Source: Seonamhaeicola sp. ML3 (GTDB lineage: Bacteria; Bacteroidota; Bacteroidia; Flavobacteriales; Flavobacteriaceae). Taken from it: a stretch of DNA of 64,000 bases. The translations under genes and the position numbers were made by a program. Where the stretch lies: assembly GCF_023273855.1 (NCBI RefSeq), contig NZ_CP096884.1, positions 1,240,001-1,304,000 on the forward strand, written 5' to 3'. The notes under the pieces are model-generated. The model was given only the letters and a program-made list of their open reading frames with translations. It was not told the DNA's origin and did no database searches. The number at the start of each line of letters is the position of its first letter. Positions within the stretch are counted from its first letter, which is position 1. Shown piece after piece: positions 36,154-43,461 of this stretch.

Positions 36154-36507
36154 TTAAAATGGCATGTTATTTTCTCCATCTGGAATTTGCTTGTTCCTAC
36201 ATTCTTCAACCCTGAATTCATCTTCATCTTCTTGGTGTATCAAATATCTAATAATGAACTCATCAGTTTCTTTATGATGGAAGCTATAAACTTTAGCTTT
36301 GGGATAACAGTATTTACATTCAGATGGTTTTACTACTAGGGAATCCATACCTCTTAATTTTAGATTTTCGAATAAATTTTGTAGTTCTGAAATGAGTTCA
36401 TACTTTGTTTTATATGAATAGTATCCATCATTAAGAGAATCTAGACAACTTGTATCTAATCTCTCAAAAGCACTTATTAGTGAATTTAATAATTCCTGAA
36501 GTTTCAT
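36154..36507 (-). CDS. Hypothetical protein
   Basis: 117 residues, helical N-terminus (LQELLNSLISAFERLD) and a central CKYCYPKAKVYSFHH segment that could bind a metal. No family recognised. It lies 6 bp from the preceding and 11 bp from the following gene, in one minus-strand operon. Confidence 0.55.
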   Translation of the reverse strand: MKLQELLNSLISAFERLDTSCLDSLNDGYYSYKTKYELISELQNLFENLKLRGMDSLVVKPSECKYCYPKAKVYSFHHKETDEFIIRYLIHQEDEDEFRVEECRNKQIPDGENNMPF

Positions 36508-36513
36508 AAATGA

Positions 36514-36987
36514 TTAAGACCTTAATTCATCAGATATCAGAATAACAGTAAAATCAATATCACCGTCATAACCACTTTTGAAATTGTCTTTTACAAGTTG
36601 GTTGTAAGTTTTCTGAATTAGATTATATAAGGTTTTAAGGTTTGTTAATGCATTAGGGATTATATCGTCCTGTACATCCACCAAATACATCATTAAAATA
36701 AACAATGGAATATCCCCTTTGCAATTATCCAACAGCAAATTCAATTTTTTATTATTTATGAATTTAGTATCAGGCAAATGTGTATTATATGTGTCTACAA
36801 GATATTTAAGGTCATAAATTACTAAATCAAAATCCTCATAGCTAACAGGTACACTATGCCCAATGTTTTTATGAGTATTTAACAATTGATTTGTGAAAAG
36901 GATTGGATTATTTTCAAGATTTATAAAGTATGTTAATATATCTGTATTCATTTTTATAAGTTTTAAATTAATGGATAGATTTAGCAT
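36514..36987 (-). CDS. Hypothetical protein
   Basis: 157 residues, or 146 from an internal ATG (MNTDILTYFINLENN). It is mostly helical (FINNKKLNLLLDNCKGDIPLF), with no motif, signal or membrane segment that I can name. First gene of the minus-strand cluster that runs to 32.9 kb and divergent from the XRE regulator gene. Confidence 0.55.
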   Translation of the reverse strand: MLNLSINLKLIKMNTDILTYFINLENNPILFTNQLLNTHKNIGHSVPVSYEDFDLVIYDLKYLVDTYNTHLPDTKFINNKKLNLLLDNCKGDIPLFILMMYLVDVQDDIIPNALTNLKTLYNLIQKTYNQLVKDNFKSGYDGDIDFTVILISDELRS

Positions 36988-37051
36988 CTATCAAATATAA
37001 TTAAAATGTAGTATTTTAAGGTTACAACATTTAACCTCGTTAATTGGAATT

Positions 37052-37066
37052 TTATTGCATGGTGCA
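37052..37066. promoter_or_regulatory. Palindrome over the XRE start codon
   Basis: ATTGCA-TGG-TGCAAT overlaps the ATG at 37059. Such a site at the start of an XRE repressor gene is a good candidate for autorepression and resembles the inverted repeat at 32109-32137. Confidence 0.45.
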
Positions 37067-37304
37067 ATTGTCTGATAAGAGGCTTAATGAGTTAAAAGAT
37101 TCCATTCCAAAAATTATTGGAACTAGAATCAAGAATTTAAGAAAAGAGAAAGGTCTTACTCAAACAGAATTAGCTGAACTAGTTGGAAAGGACAGACAAT
37201 ATCTATACAAAATAGAGAAAGGCAAGGTTACTCCAAACATTGTCACAATATCAGCTCTTGCAATTGCCTTAGAAATTTCACTAAAGAATTTTTTTGATTT
37301 TTAG
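37059..37304 (+). CDS. XRE-family transcriptional regulator
   Basis: 81 residues from the ATG at 37059 (an in-frame TTG at 37044 is the alternative). It is a single Cro/CI-type HTH: RIKNLRKEKGLTQTELAELVGKDRQYLYKIEKGKVTPNIVTISALAIAL. Likely repressor of the divergent minus-strand operon (36.99 to 32.9 kb) and of itself, through the palindrome at its own start codon. Confidence 0.88.
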   Translation: MVQLSDKRLNELKDSIPKIIGTRIKNLRKEKGLTQTELAELVGKDRQYLYKIEKGKVTPNIVTISALAIALEISLKNFFDF

Positions 37305-37329
37305 ACCTCTGGAATTTTGATGAAAAATG

Positions 37330-37342
37330 TTGACAAGTTGAC
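37330..37342 (+). repeat. Iteron-like motif copy 2
   Basis: TTGACAAGTTGAC, identical to the inverted copy at 32787-32799, followed by CGTCAAGTTTGACA, a partly inverted continuation. It lies just after the XRE stop. Confidence 0.4.
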
Positions 37343-37437
37343 CGTCAAGTTTGACAGATTATTTTAAATCAATATGATTAGTATACTTATCTAAGTGTAT
37401 TCCTAATTTAAAGCTTCCTATTTTTGAATATATCAAA

Positions 37438-37466
37438 TAAAAAACCCTCTCTATAAAGAATGGGTT
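37438..37466 (-). terminator. Terminator after the 200-residue lipoprotein gene
   Basis: AAACCC / GGGTTT stem with an A/T-rich loop about 30 bp past the stop; in the minus direction it ends in a run of T. Confidence 0.6.
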
Positions 37467-37496
37467 TGTGATTTTATGAAGATTTAGTTATAAGAT

Positions 37497-38099
37497 TTAA
37501 AATGCAGGTGGAGGAGTATCTCCATCACAATCGGTTAAGTCGGCTTCAAAATACATTGCCCAACTATTACCCCCAAAATCTTCCCCCTCTGCCCAAGCAG
37601 TTTCCTCAGATGGACCATCTACTTCTGCATGTGCTGCAAAACATAACTCACCAGTAATCTCTCCTATATTAACTGTGTAAATAACTTGTGTAGTACCATC
37701 TTCATGTTCACTAGCATACTCAAAATGTCCAATTTTAGGGTTATTTGCACCTGTTAGAGGAAAGTCATCTTCCTCGCAATTGGTAATATGTAAATGTGTA
37801 GCATTTAATACCCAATCTCCATCGGTTGTATATGTTACTGTTAAAATATCTCCTTCAACATCAATAGTAACCGTTCCAATTTCGTAATGCTGCCCTGCAA
37901 TCAAATTAATAGTATGGCAATGCTCTTCTGAAGTATCATCAGTAGAAATATCACTTGCCGTTACTTCAAAACTTTCTTTCTTTTTAGAAGATTTCTTTTC
38001 GGTTAATAATTGAGAATCTTTTTCTTCTAGGCTTTCTAAGTTACATCCCAATAAAAGAAGTCCCAAACTCAAAAGAGAGGCTTTTGCTATATTTTTCAT
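37497..38099 (-). CDS. Hypothetical lipoprotein
   Basis: 200 residues with a lipoprotein signal (hydrophobic 8-18, LLLLGC, Cys19), then an acidic, Ser/Lys-rich linker and a beta-rich domain (HCHTINLIAGQHYEIGTV... FGGNSWAMYFEADLTDC). The C-terminal WAEGEDFGGNSWAMYFE block occurs in many Bacteroidota surface proteins of unknown role. Expected on the cell surface or in the periplasm. Flanked by its own terminator, it is a cargo gene of the element. Confidence 0.75.
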   Translation of the reverse strand: MKNIAKASLLSLGLLLLGCNLESLEEKDSQLLTEKKSSKKKESFEVTASDISTDDTSEEHCHTINLIAGQHYEIGTVTIDVEGDILTVTYTTDGDWVLNATHLHITNCEEDDFPLTGANNPKIGHFEYASEHEDGTTQVIYTVNIGEITGELCFAAHAEVDGPSEETAWAEGEDFGGNSWAMYFEADLTDCDGDTPPPAF

Positions 38100-38230
38100 A
38101 ACATATCATTAAGTAGGTTAATATCTCAAATATAGTCAACAATAGATTATTGGTAAAATATTTTCGCTGAATTACATAATTTTCAATAAAATGAAAGTTT
38201 AGTATTACTTTATGTTGTGAAATTCCACTA

Positions 38231-38268
38231 AAAAACCCATTCTAAAATATAGAACGGGTCTTTCTTAT
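38231..38268 (-). terminator. Terminator after the DUF4382 gene
   Basis: A stem of AACCCATTCTA with TAGAACGGGTT (one mismatch) followed on the minus strand by T residues; about 20 bp past the stop. Confidence 0.65.
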
Positions 38269-38287
38269 TAATATAATTAAGTGTTCT

Positions 38288-39133
38288 CTAATTATCCAAT
38301 TCAAGCGTAATTGTTCCAACTGCTTCTACATTACCAACTTCAACAGTAATTTCATCTGATACATAATTTACATATCCTTCTTTGGCAATCTTTACAATAT
38401 AGGTTCCTTCTTCAAGTCCTTGAACCATAAAATGTCCATTATCATCTGTCAAGGTATCTTTAACCAATATATCATCTATTGTATAAACTTCTACAATTTG
38501 ATTAGCTATTGGTGTTTCTACTTCTTCTATAAGTTCAATCACCTTACCATTTATTGAACCTGAACTGATTTCTGCATCAACCTTTATAACGGGTTTTAGT
38601 ATGTACTTTCCAGAATTACCAGCTTTAACAATAGATTCTTGAACACTCCAATCTAAAATAAATGTATATACAAACCCTGCTTCTAATTCTTCATCTAAAT
38701 TAAGCTTCAATCCAGATTGTTCTGCACTTGGAGTATCTAAAGGGATTAATTCATCTTCTCTTTCTATCTTTAATGTATTGTTATCACTTAAAATCAGTCT
38801 TACCTGTTTTAATATACCAACTGGTACTACTTCATCTGTTAATAATAAACTATTTCCAGCTATAAGTTCTGTGATGTCAACGTTTATTGGATAGCCCCCT
38901 TCTGGTGTAAAGCTTTCCCAACCTTCCTCATCATCTTCATTAGATTGATATTGAATGTCTATTATTTCAATATTTACTTCTTCATAATCCCCTGGTTCAT
39001 CTACTAACTTTAATTGAACTCTTGCTGTCTCAGTTTTGTTATTACTGTCACTATCATCACAATTAACCATTAATAGTAAAGCCATAATGGTCATTACAGT
39101 TCCCAATCCCGATTTTAAATACTTCATATTCAT
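38288..39133 (-). CDS. DUF4382 lipoprotein with carboxypeptidase-regulatory-like domain
   Basis: 281 residues. The lipoprotein signal ends at LLMVNC. A DUF4382 domain follows (about 36-190; RVQLKLVDEPGDYEEVNIEIIDIQ, then PVGILKQVRLILSDNN), and then a beta-sandwich of the CNA_B/carboxypeptidase-regulatory type (about 195-280; GSINGKVIELIEE... LTDDNGHFMVQGLEEGTYIVKIAKEGY). Such proteins are surface-exposed and probably structural or adhesive. Monocistronic, with its own terminator. Confidence 0.85.
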   Translation of the reverse strand: MNMKYLKSGLGTVMTIMALLLMVNCDDSDSNNKTETARVQLKLVDEPGDYEEVNIEIIDIQYQSNEDDEEGWESFTPEGGYPINVDITELIAGNSLLLTDEVVPVGILKQVRLILSDNNTLKIEREDELIPLDTPSAEQSGLKLNLDEELEAGFVYTFILDWSVQESIVKAGNSGKYILKPVIKVDAEISSGSINGKVIELIEEVETPIANQIVEVYTIDDILVKDTLTDDNGHFMVQGLEEGTYIVKIAKEGYVNYVSDEITVEVGNVEAVGTITLELDN

Positions 39134-39640
39134 AACTTTATTTTTAAGAGATATTTACAAAAATACGATCCACTTATAATAGTTGGTTTATTTATCCTTG
39201 CTACTTTTAAGATTTAGCCGCCAATTTTCGTTGAAATGCATCTTTATAAAAATTTAAGAAAGAAAAAGGAGGCAATTAAGCCTCCTCATATATTCTCAAT
39301 AAAGATTCTAACAATAATCATTTGTTAAGGGTAGCTATCAATCCATCTCTACGAGAATTAAGATAATCTTGGTTGTATTTTAAAATTATAAGTTTTAAAT
39401 GTAATTTCCAAAAAATCAGGCAATATTCATTAAAATAAAAAAAGATGGATAAAGCTATCCACCTTTTTGCCCCAAATCTACCATGAACTTAACCTACTTA
39501 TGTTTATGGTATTCCAAACATAGCTAAGTCAATTGATATAATCCATAGTATTCTACCAACCACTCAAATAATTGTTCAAATGGACTTATTTTTAATTTGT
39601 TGTAGTCCTTTTATCCATTTTTTTATATTTTCCTATCCAC
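39134..39640. other. Intergenic region with two hairpins
   Basis: 507 bp with no credible coding frame. Two stem-loops are visible: 39268-39287 (AGGAGGC / GCCTCCT) and about 39444-39465 (GATGGATA / TATCCACC). Both have T-runs on their minus-strand 3' side, although no annotated minus-strand gene leads into them. The stretch could hold a small RNA or merely bidirectional terminators. Confidence 0.5.
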
Positions 39641-40429
39641 ATGTTGAAAACTGTATTTCATATATCCAAAATGGATTGTCCTTCTGAAGAAAATTTAATC
39701 CGTATGAAATTAAATGATTTTACTACGATTAAAAACTTAGATTTTGACTTATCAAAAAGGGAACTAACTGTCTATCATACCGAAAATTCAGTTCAAATAG
39801 AACAGTCCATTAATGATTTGGGTTTAGGAGCAAAAAAAATAGGCACATATCAGACTACCCAAACCTCTTTTAAAGAACAAACCAACCAAAAAAAATTACT
39901 GTGGACTGTACTATTAATTAATTTCATCTTCTTTTTAATAGAGATTACGACAGGGTTATTTTCTAAATCCATGGGACTTGTTTCAGACAGTTTGGACATG
40001 TTAGCAGATAGCTTTGTTTATGGTATTAGTCTATTTGCTATTAGCGGAACTGTTACCAGAAAAAAAAGAGTTGCCAAAACTGCTGGTTATTTTCAAATAA
40101 CACTTGCCATTATTGGATTATTAGAAGTCATTAGAAGATTTGCAACCTCTGAAACTATACCTCACTTTTCCACTATGATAATTGTTTCAATCTTTGCCTT
40201 AATAGGAAATATTACATGTCTCTACTTATTACAAAAATCTAGAAGCAAAGAAGCTCATATGCAAGCTAGTATGATATTTACCTCCAATGACATTGTTATT
40301 AATAGTGGTGTAATCATTGCTGGAATTTTAGTTAATTGGCTGAATTCAGTTTACCCTGATTTGATAATTGGAACCATTGTTTTTATAATAGTAATTCAAG
40401 GTGCTATAAGGATATTAAAACTAGGGTAA
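39641..40429 (+). CDS. Cation transporter (CDF-like) with N-terminal HMA-like domain
   Basis: 262 residues. The N-terminal 70 residues resemble a heavy-metal-associated domain with MDCPSEE in place of the usual MxCxxC. The rest is a cation diffusion facilitator-like membrane domain: SKSMGLVSDSLDMLADSFVYGISLFAIS carries the helix-2 DxxxD metal site. Four to six membrane helices; a long cytoplasmic C-terminal domain is missing, so it is a short CDF form. Probably exports a divalent metal from the cytoplasm. It converges with the integrase gene, 16 bp away, as cargo of the element. Confidence 0.82.
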   Translation: MLKTVFHISKMDCPSEENLIRMKLNDFTTIKNLDFDLSKRELTVYHTENSVQIEQSINDLGLGAKKIGTYQTTQTSFKEQTNQKKLLWTVLLINFIFFLIEITTGLFSKSMGLVSDSLDMLADSFVYGISLFAISGTVTRKKRVAKTAGYFQITLAIIGLLEVIRRFATSETIPHFSTMIIVSIFALIGNITCLYLLQKSRSKEAHMQASMIFTSNDIVINSGVIIAGILVNWLNSVYPDLIIGTIVFIIVIQGAIRILKLG

Positions 40430-40445
40430 AATCATCATGACAAGA

Positions 40446-41639
40446 TTAATTACAGTCTTTTAACCTATTAATCTCCATACTAATTCTCTTCTCTACCACC
40501 TTACCATAACTATCCTGAGTTATCTTTATACTACTATGCCCTAACAACTCACTAACTATTTCCAGAGGAACATCATTGTATAGCAGCACCGTTGAAGCAA
40601 ATGTTCTCCTTGCCATATGTGTTGTAAACTTTTTATCTATTCCTGTAATAGCTCCAATCTCCTTTAAATATGAATTATACTTTTGATTAGTAATTCTTGG
40701 AAACACATAACCATCTTGATTATAATGTTCAAGAATTTTTAAAGCCCTAGGTAATAATGGAATTGATAATAGTTTAGATGTTTTCTTTCTGTCCATCTTT
40801 ATCCACTTATTACCATCAAATCCAACTATGATGTGCCTTTGCTTTAAATCCATTAACTCTCTATATGGCAATCCAGTATAACAACAGAAAATAAAAAGGG
40901 CTTGTACAAACTTTAATCTAGATTGTGAGAACTCATGTTTTTCAAGTTTTTTTAGCTCTTCTGGAGAAAGAAATACAATATTATTTTTAGTCCTTTTTGC
41001 TTTGTACAGCATAAACGGGTCTTTATCCAAATAACCTTCTGCAACAGCAATTCTAACAGGCTTTCTAAAGCGTTGTATCATCTTATTTATTGTTGCTTGA
41101 CCTAATCCTTTCTCTGTCTTTAAATAGTATTCAAAATCAGCTAAAAACTGTAGTTTCAACTTATTTAATGGATAATCGTTACGCTTATATTTATGTTTAA
41201 TAAAATCCTTTACATGCTTATATGAATAGTCAAACTTTATCCAGGTAGCTCTTTGAATATCAATCCCTATTAGCTTTTTTAGAGATTCTAAATAACGTTT
41301 AAAAGCTTCAAGTGTTCCTTGTTCTTTTTGAGTTTTTTCTCCTTTATATTGAAGATAGATATCTTCTACGGTAAAGCTTTCTTCTTTAACTTGAAGCATT
41401 AAAAAAGCCCTATTAATTTTAGTTTTAATAAGGCTTAATTGTGTGTTGATGAGTTTTTCGTCAGGTTCAGATGGCTTGACCAGTTGTTGCTTGGGATTCC
41501 AGTTTTTAGGATTAATAAATTGCCCTGTAGCGAATTCTTTTCTCTTCTTATTTAATGTAATTCTACAAGCAATTGAACATTTCTGTTTTGAATTAGTTTT
41601 TGATTTATTCTTTAATATAAAGAGTATATTGATTTTCAT
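40446..41639 (-). CDS. Tyrosine recombinase / integrase of the element
   Basis: A 397-residue phage-type integrase of the Bacteroidota kind, with an N-terminal arm-binding domain (1-90), a SAM-like core-binding domain (about 105-205) and a catalytic domain. HxxR is His341-Arg344 (HMAR), then His368 in ELLGHSS and the nucleophile Tyr378 in TQDSYGK. The first catalytic Arg is not in the usual place: TGLPYREL has Pro258, with Arg260 nearby, as in other Bacteroidota integrases that lack a canonical Arg I. It lies 1.5 kb from the tRNA-Met that it presumably targets, in divergent orientation to the 422-residue gene. Confidence 0.93.
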   Translation of the reverse strand: MKINILFILKNKSKTNSKQKCSIACRITLNKKRKEFATGQFINPKNWNPKQQLVKPSEPDEKLINTQLSLIKTKINRAFLMLQVKEESFTVEDIYLQYKGEKTQKEQGTLEAFKRYLESLKKLIGIDIQRATWIKFDYSYKHVKDFIKHKYKRNDYPLNKLKLQFLADFEYYLKTEKGLGQATINKMIQRFRKPVRIAVAEGYLDKDPFMLYKAKRTKNNIVFLSPEELKKLEKHEFSQSRLKFVQALFIFCCYTGLPYRELMDLKQRHIIVGFDGNKWIKMDRKKTSKLLSIPLLPRALKILEHYNQDGYVFPRITNQKYNSYLKEIGAITGIDKKFTTHMARRTFASTVLLYNDVPLEIVSELLGHSSIKITQDSYGKVVEKRISMEINRLKDCN

Positions 41640-41695
41640 TTCTGTTGATTTAAAATTAATTTAGTGTTCGCTTGATTTCACATTAACTTAGAGCA

Positions 41696-42964
41696 ATGCA
41701 AACGAAGATTCTAAAGATTGTTGGACACAGTATTTACTACACTCAAAGTGATTATATTAGTTTTGAGAAAAGTAATTTTCCTGACCTGAGTGAATTTAAA
41801 TTTAGGACTCACGTTGGTGTTTTATGGGAAGTGGAAATAGAAAAATATAATCCTCAGAATAAAACTTTAACAGTAAGAATTATTGACTATCACAGTGACA
41901 AAATAGATGAATTTGAATTGCAGTCTAAAAGGAATAGTGGTTTGGTAAATATTTGCTTTGTAGACTTAAATTGGAAGAGGCTACAAACCCAATTCTTGTC
42001 TTTTAGAAAATCCTCCTTCAAAAAAATCATTAACAACGAATCATTTAATGATACAAACAATGATGTTCCTTTAGAAACCCCACCTCAAGGCTTTACAGGT
42101 CTCAAGACATCTAGCTTTAAACAAGCTCATAGTGTTCCCCAAAAAACAACTGAAGAGTTTTATGCGACAGTTCGTTTTAAAGATGCTAAATTTCTAGACG
42201 GCAGTGTAAAATTCTGTTGTGGAATAAAAGAGTTGTCAGAAAAAGTGGAGCTTGAAATACTTAATCCCCAATTAAAAAAGGAGTTTGATTATATAAAATA
42301 TCATTTTCATAAAGTATTTAAAAGAAAATCATTTGAGGTCATTGGCTCTAAAATTATAATTGATTACGATATAGAATTTGAGAATATATCCTCTCCACAA
42401 ATTTCCCAAATCAATTATACTTTAATTGAAGAACTAAAAAATATAGAGTACTCTAGTATAACAAAATTAACACCTAAAGAAAACTCTAAGAAACTGCTTG
42501 ACCTAAATGAGGTTTTTGATGAGCTAAGCATTGATTTAAATAGTGGATTGTTTAACGAAAGTGAAGAAGATTTAATTAACTTCTTTTTAAAGGATAGTAA
42601 CATAAGAAATAAGCAACAACTAGTATACCTGTCTGGATTAAAACAAAGTAAACTAAATAATATTAGGTTTTCTCTCAGACCAAATTTTGGGTTTTTGTTT
42701 ACTATTAAGGGTAAATTGAAAACTCATTATTGTTGGGAACTTCTAGATTCCCATGCTACGTACCTATGGAGTATTAATAACGATATAAATAATAAAATTG
42801 ATATCATTGAACAGATAATAAGCTTAATAGGTAGAATAGGCAGACGCAAGTATAAAGAAAATCTGGAGCTACCTCCTTCTGTAGAATTTAACCTAATCCG
42901 ACATTTAAATAAGAGTAATGGATTTAAAGACTGGAAAAGTAAATTAAATGAACTTTCTCAATGA
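41696..42964 (+). CDS. Hypothetical protein next to the integrase
   Basis: 422 residues without a recognised domain. It is beta-rich at the start (KILKIVGHSIYYTQSD... LWEVEIEKYNPQNKTLTVRIIDYHSD), with a charged middle and helical end. No signal peptide or membrane helix. It diverges from the integrase across 56 bp and lies between it and the tRNA, so it is on the recombination edge of the element. Homologues beside Bacteroidota integrases are common in my recollection, but no function is known to me. Confidence 0.6.
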   Translation: MQTKILKIVGHSIYYTQSDYISFEKSNFPDLSEFKFRTHVGVLWEVEIEKYNPQNKTLTVRIIDYHSDKIDEFELQSKRNSGLVNICFVDLNWKRLQTQFLSFRKSSFKKIINNESFNDTNNDVPLETPPQGFTGLKTSSFKQAHSVPQKTTEEFYATVRFKDAKFLDGSVKFCCGIKELSEKVELEILNPQLKKEFDYIKYHFHKVFKRKSFEVIGSKIIIDYDIEFENISSPQISQINYTLIEELKNIEYSSITKLTPKENSKKLLDLNEVFDELSIDLNSGLFNESEEDLINFFLKDSNIRNKQQLVYLSGLKQSKLNNIRFSLRPNFGFLFTIKGKLKTHYCWELLDSHATYLWSINNDINNKIDIIEQIISLIGRIGRRKYKENLELPPSVEFNLIRHLNKSNGFKDWKSKLNELSQ

Positions 42965-43100
42965 AAATTTTTAGGCACCTTTTTAAATCATAAGCGCACC
43001 TAATAGTGCACCTTTTTCTATAAAAAACTTGGCAACTATCATTTTAGAAGGGAAAATGCAATTAATGCATACAATGCAGTTATGTCAAAGTATAAGACAC

Positions 43101-43139
43101 AAAAAAAGCCCAAACTACATTTGTAATTTAGGCCTTTTT
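43101..43139 (-). terminator. Terminator of the tRNA-Met gene
   Basis: Directly 3' of the tRNA on the minus strand: a 13-bp stem with G-U pairs, 4-nt loop and seven T. Near-identical copies at 15252, 22998 and 27558 follow degraded tRNA ends. Confidence 0.85.
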
Positions 43140-43140
43140 G

Positions 43141-43214
43141 TGGTCCCACCTGGGCTCGAACCAGGGACTTTCTGATTATGAGTCAGATACTCTAACCAAC
43201 TGAGTTATAGGACC
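43141..43214 (-). tRNA. tRNA-Met (anticodon CAT)
   Basis: A complete cloverleaf of 74 nt including the discriminator A. Acceptor arm GGTCCTA / TGGGACC (one G-U), D-loop AGTTGGTTA, anticodon stem TCTGA/TCAGA with loop CTCATAA (CAT at 43178-43180, read on minus), T-arm CCTGG-TTCGAGC-CCAGG. CCA is not encoded. The elongator Met tRNA fits best, but a CAT tRNA modified to read Ile ATA cannot be excluded by sequence alone. Its 3' end is the attachment site of the 15.6-kb element, and its 5' end overlaps the GIY-YIG reading frame. Confidence 0.95.
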
Positions 43215-43449
43215 TTTTATATTTTTCTTTTATCCATTGTTTTCCATATCCAGACTTTAAATACTTTTCTCGCTTTCTAGCTTCTTCTCTATTATCTAGA
43301 CTTTCAAAGAAAAACAATTTCCAAGGACGATATCCTTTGGTGCTTTTCGTTCTTCCAGCATTATGTTCAGCTAACCTCTTTTCAACATTAGAAGTCATAC
43401 CTACATAAAACCTTCCATCTTTTTCACTTATAAGAACGTAAACAAACAT
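43192..43449 (-). CDS. Single-domain GIY-YIG nuclease (URI type) fused to tRNA start
   Basis: 85 residues: GIY-YIG core FVYVLISEKDGRFYVGMTSNVEKRLAEHN with catalytic Arg in EKRLAEHN and Glu in REEARKREKYLKSG. The last codons (RSYNSVG, stop) are the 5' part of the tRNA-Met gene read as protein, an overlap of 23 bp. Upstream is a damaged copy of the tRNA 5' half, so the gene seems to have arrived with a partial tRNA duplication. It would be transcribed with the tRNA. Single-domain URI proteins are common in Bacteroidota and are thought to be DNA repair or selfish nucleases. Confidence 0.85.
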   Translation of the reverse strand: MFVYVLISEKDGRFYVGMTSNVEKRLAEHNAGRTKSTKGYRPWKLFFFESLDNREEARKREKYLKSGYGKQWIKEKYKRSYNSVG

Positions 43450-43461
43450 CTTATCTATTTC

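Larger units (their letters stand above)
27597..43161. mobile_element. 15.6-kb integrative element in the 3' end of tRNA-Met(CAT)
   Basis: Bounded by the 22-bp direct repeats 27597-27618 and 43140-43161; the intact tRNA is at the integrase end. Contents include a tyrosine recombinase near the tRNA, a DUF5906-type primase-helicase, a Sak4-like ATPase, DUF3871, an SSB-like candidate, zinc-ribbon and small proteins, an HTH regulator and an XRE repressor, plus cargo: a RexAB-like pair, a CDF-like transporter and two lipoproteins. I see no relaxase, coupling protein, type IV secretion or phage structural genes. It is therefore either a mobilisable or satellite element that depends on a helper, or a degraded one. 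Confidence 0.8.

Noticed and set aside
29458-36987. Relaxase or terminase among the hypothetical genes
   Set aside because: I found no HUH, three-His, or large-terminase motifs by eye; absence is not proof and needs profile searches.
15252-43139. The repeated A-run hairpins as a CRISPR array or IS ends
   Set aside because: Copies are 4.6-15.5 kb apart, all in the same orientation, and each is followed by tRNA 3'-end sequence; this fits att relics with a tRNA terminator.
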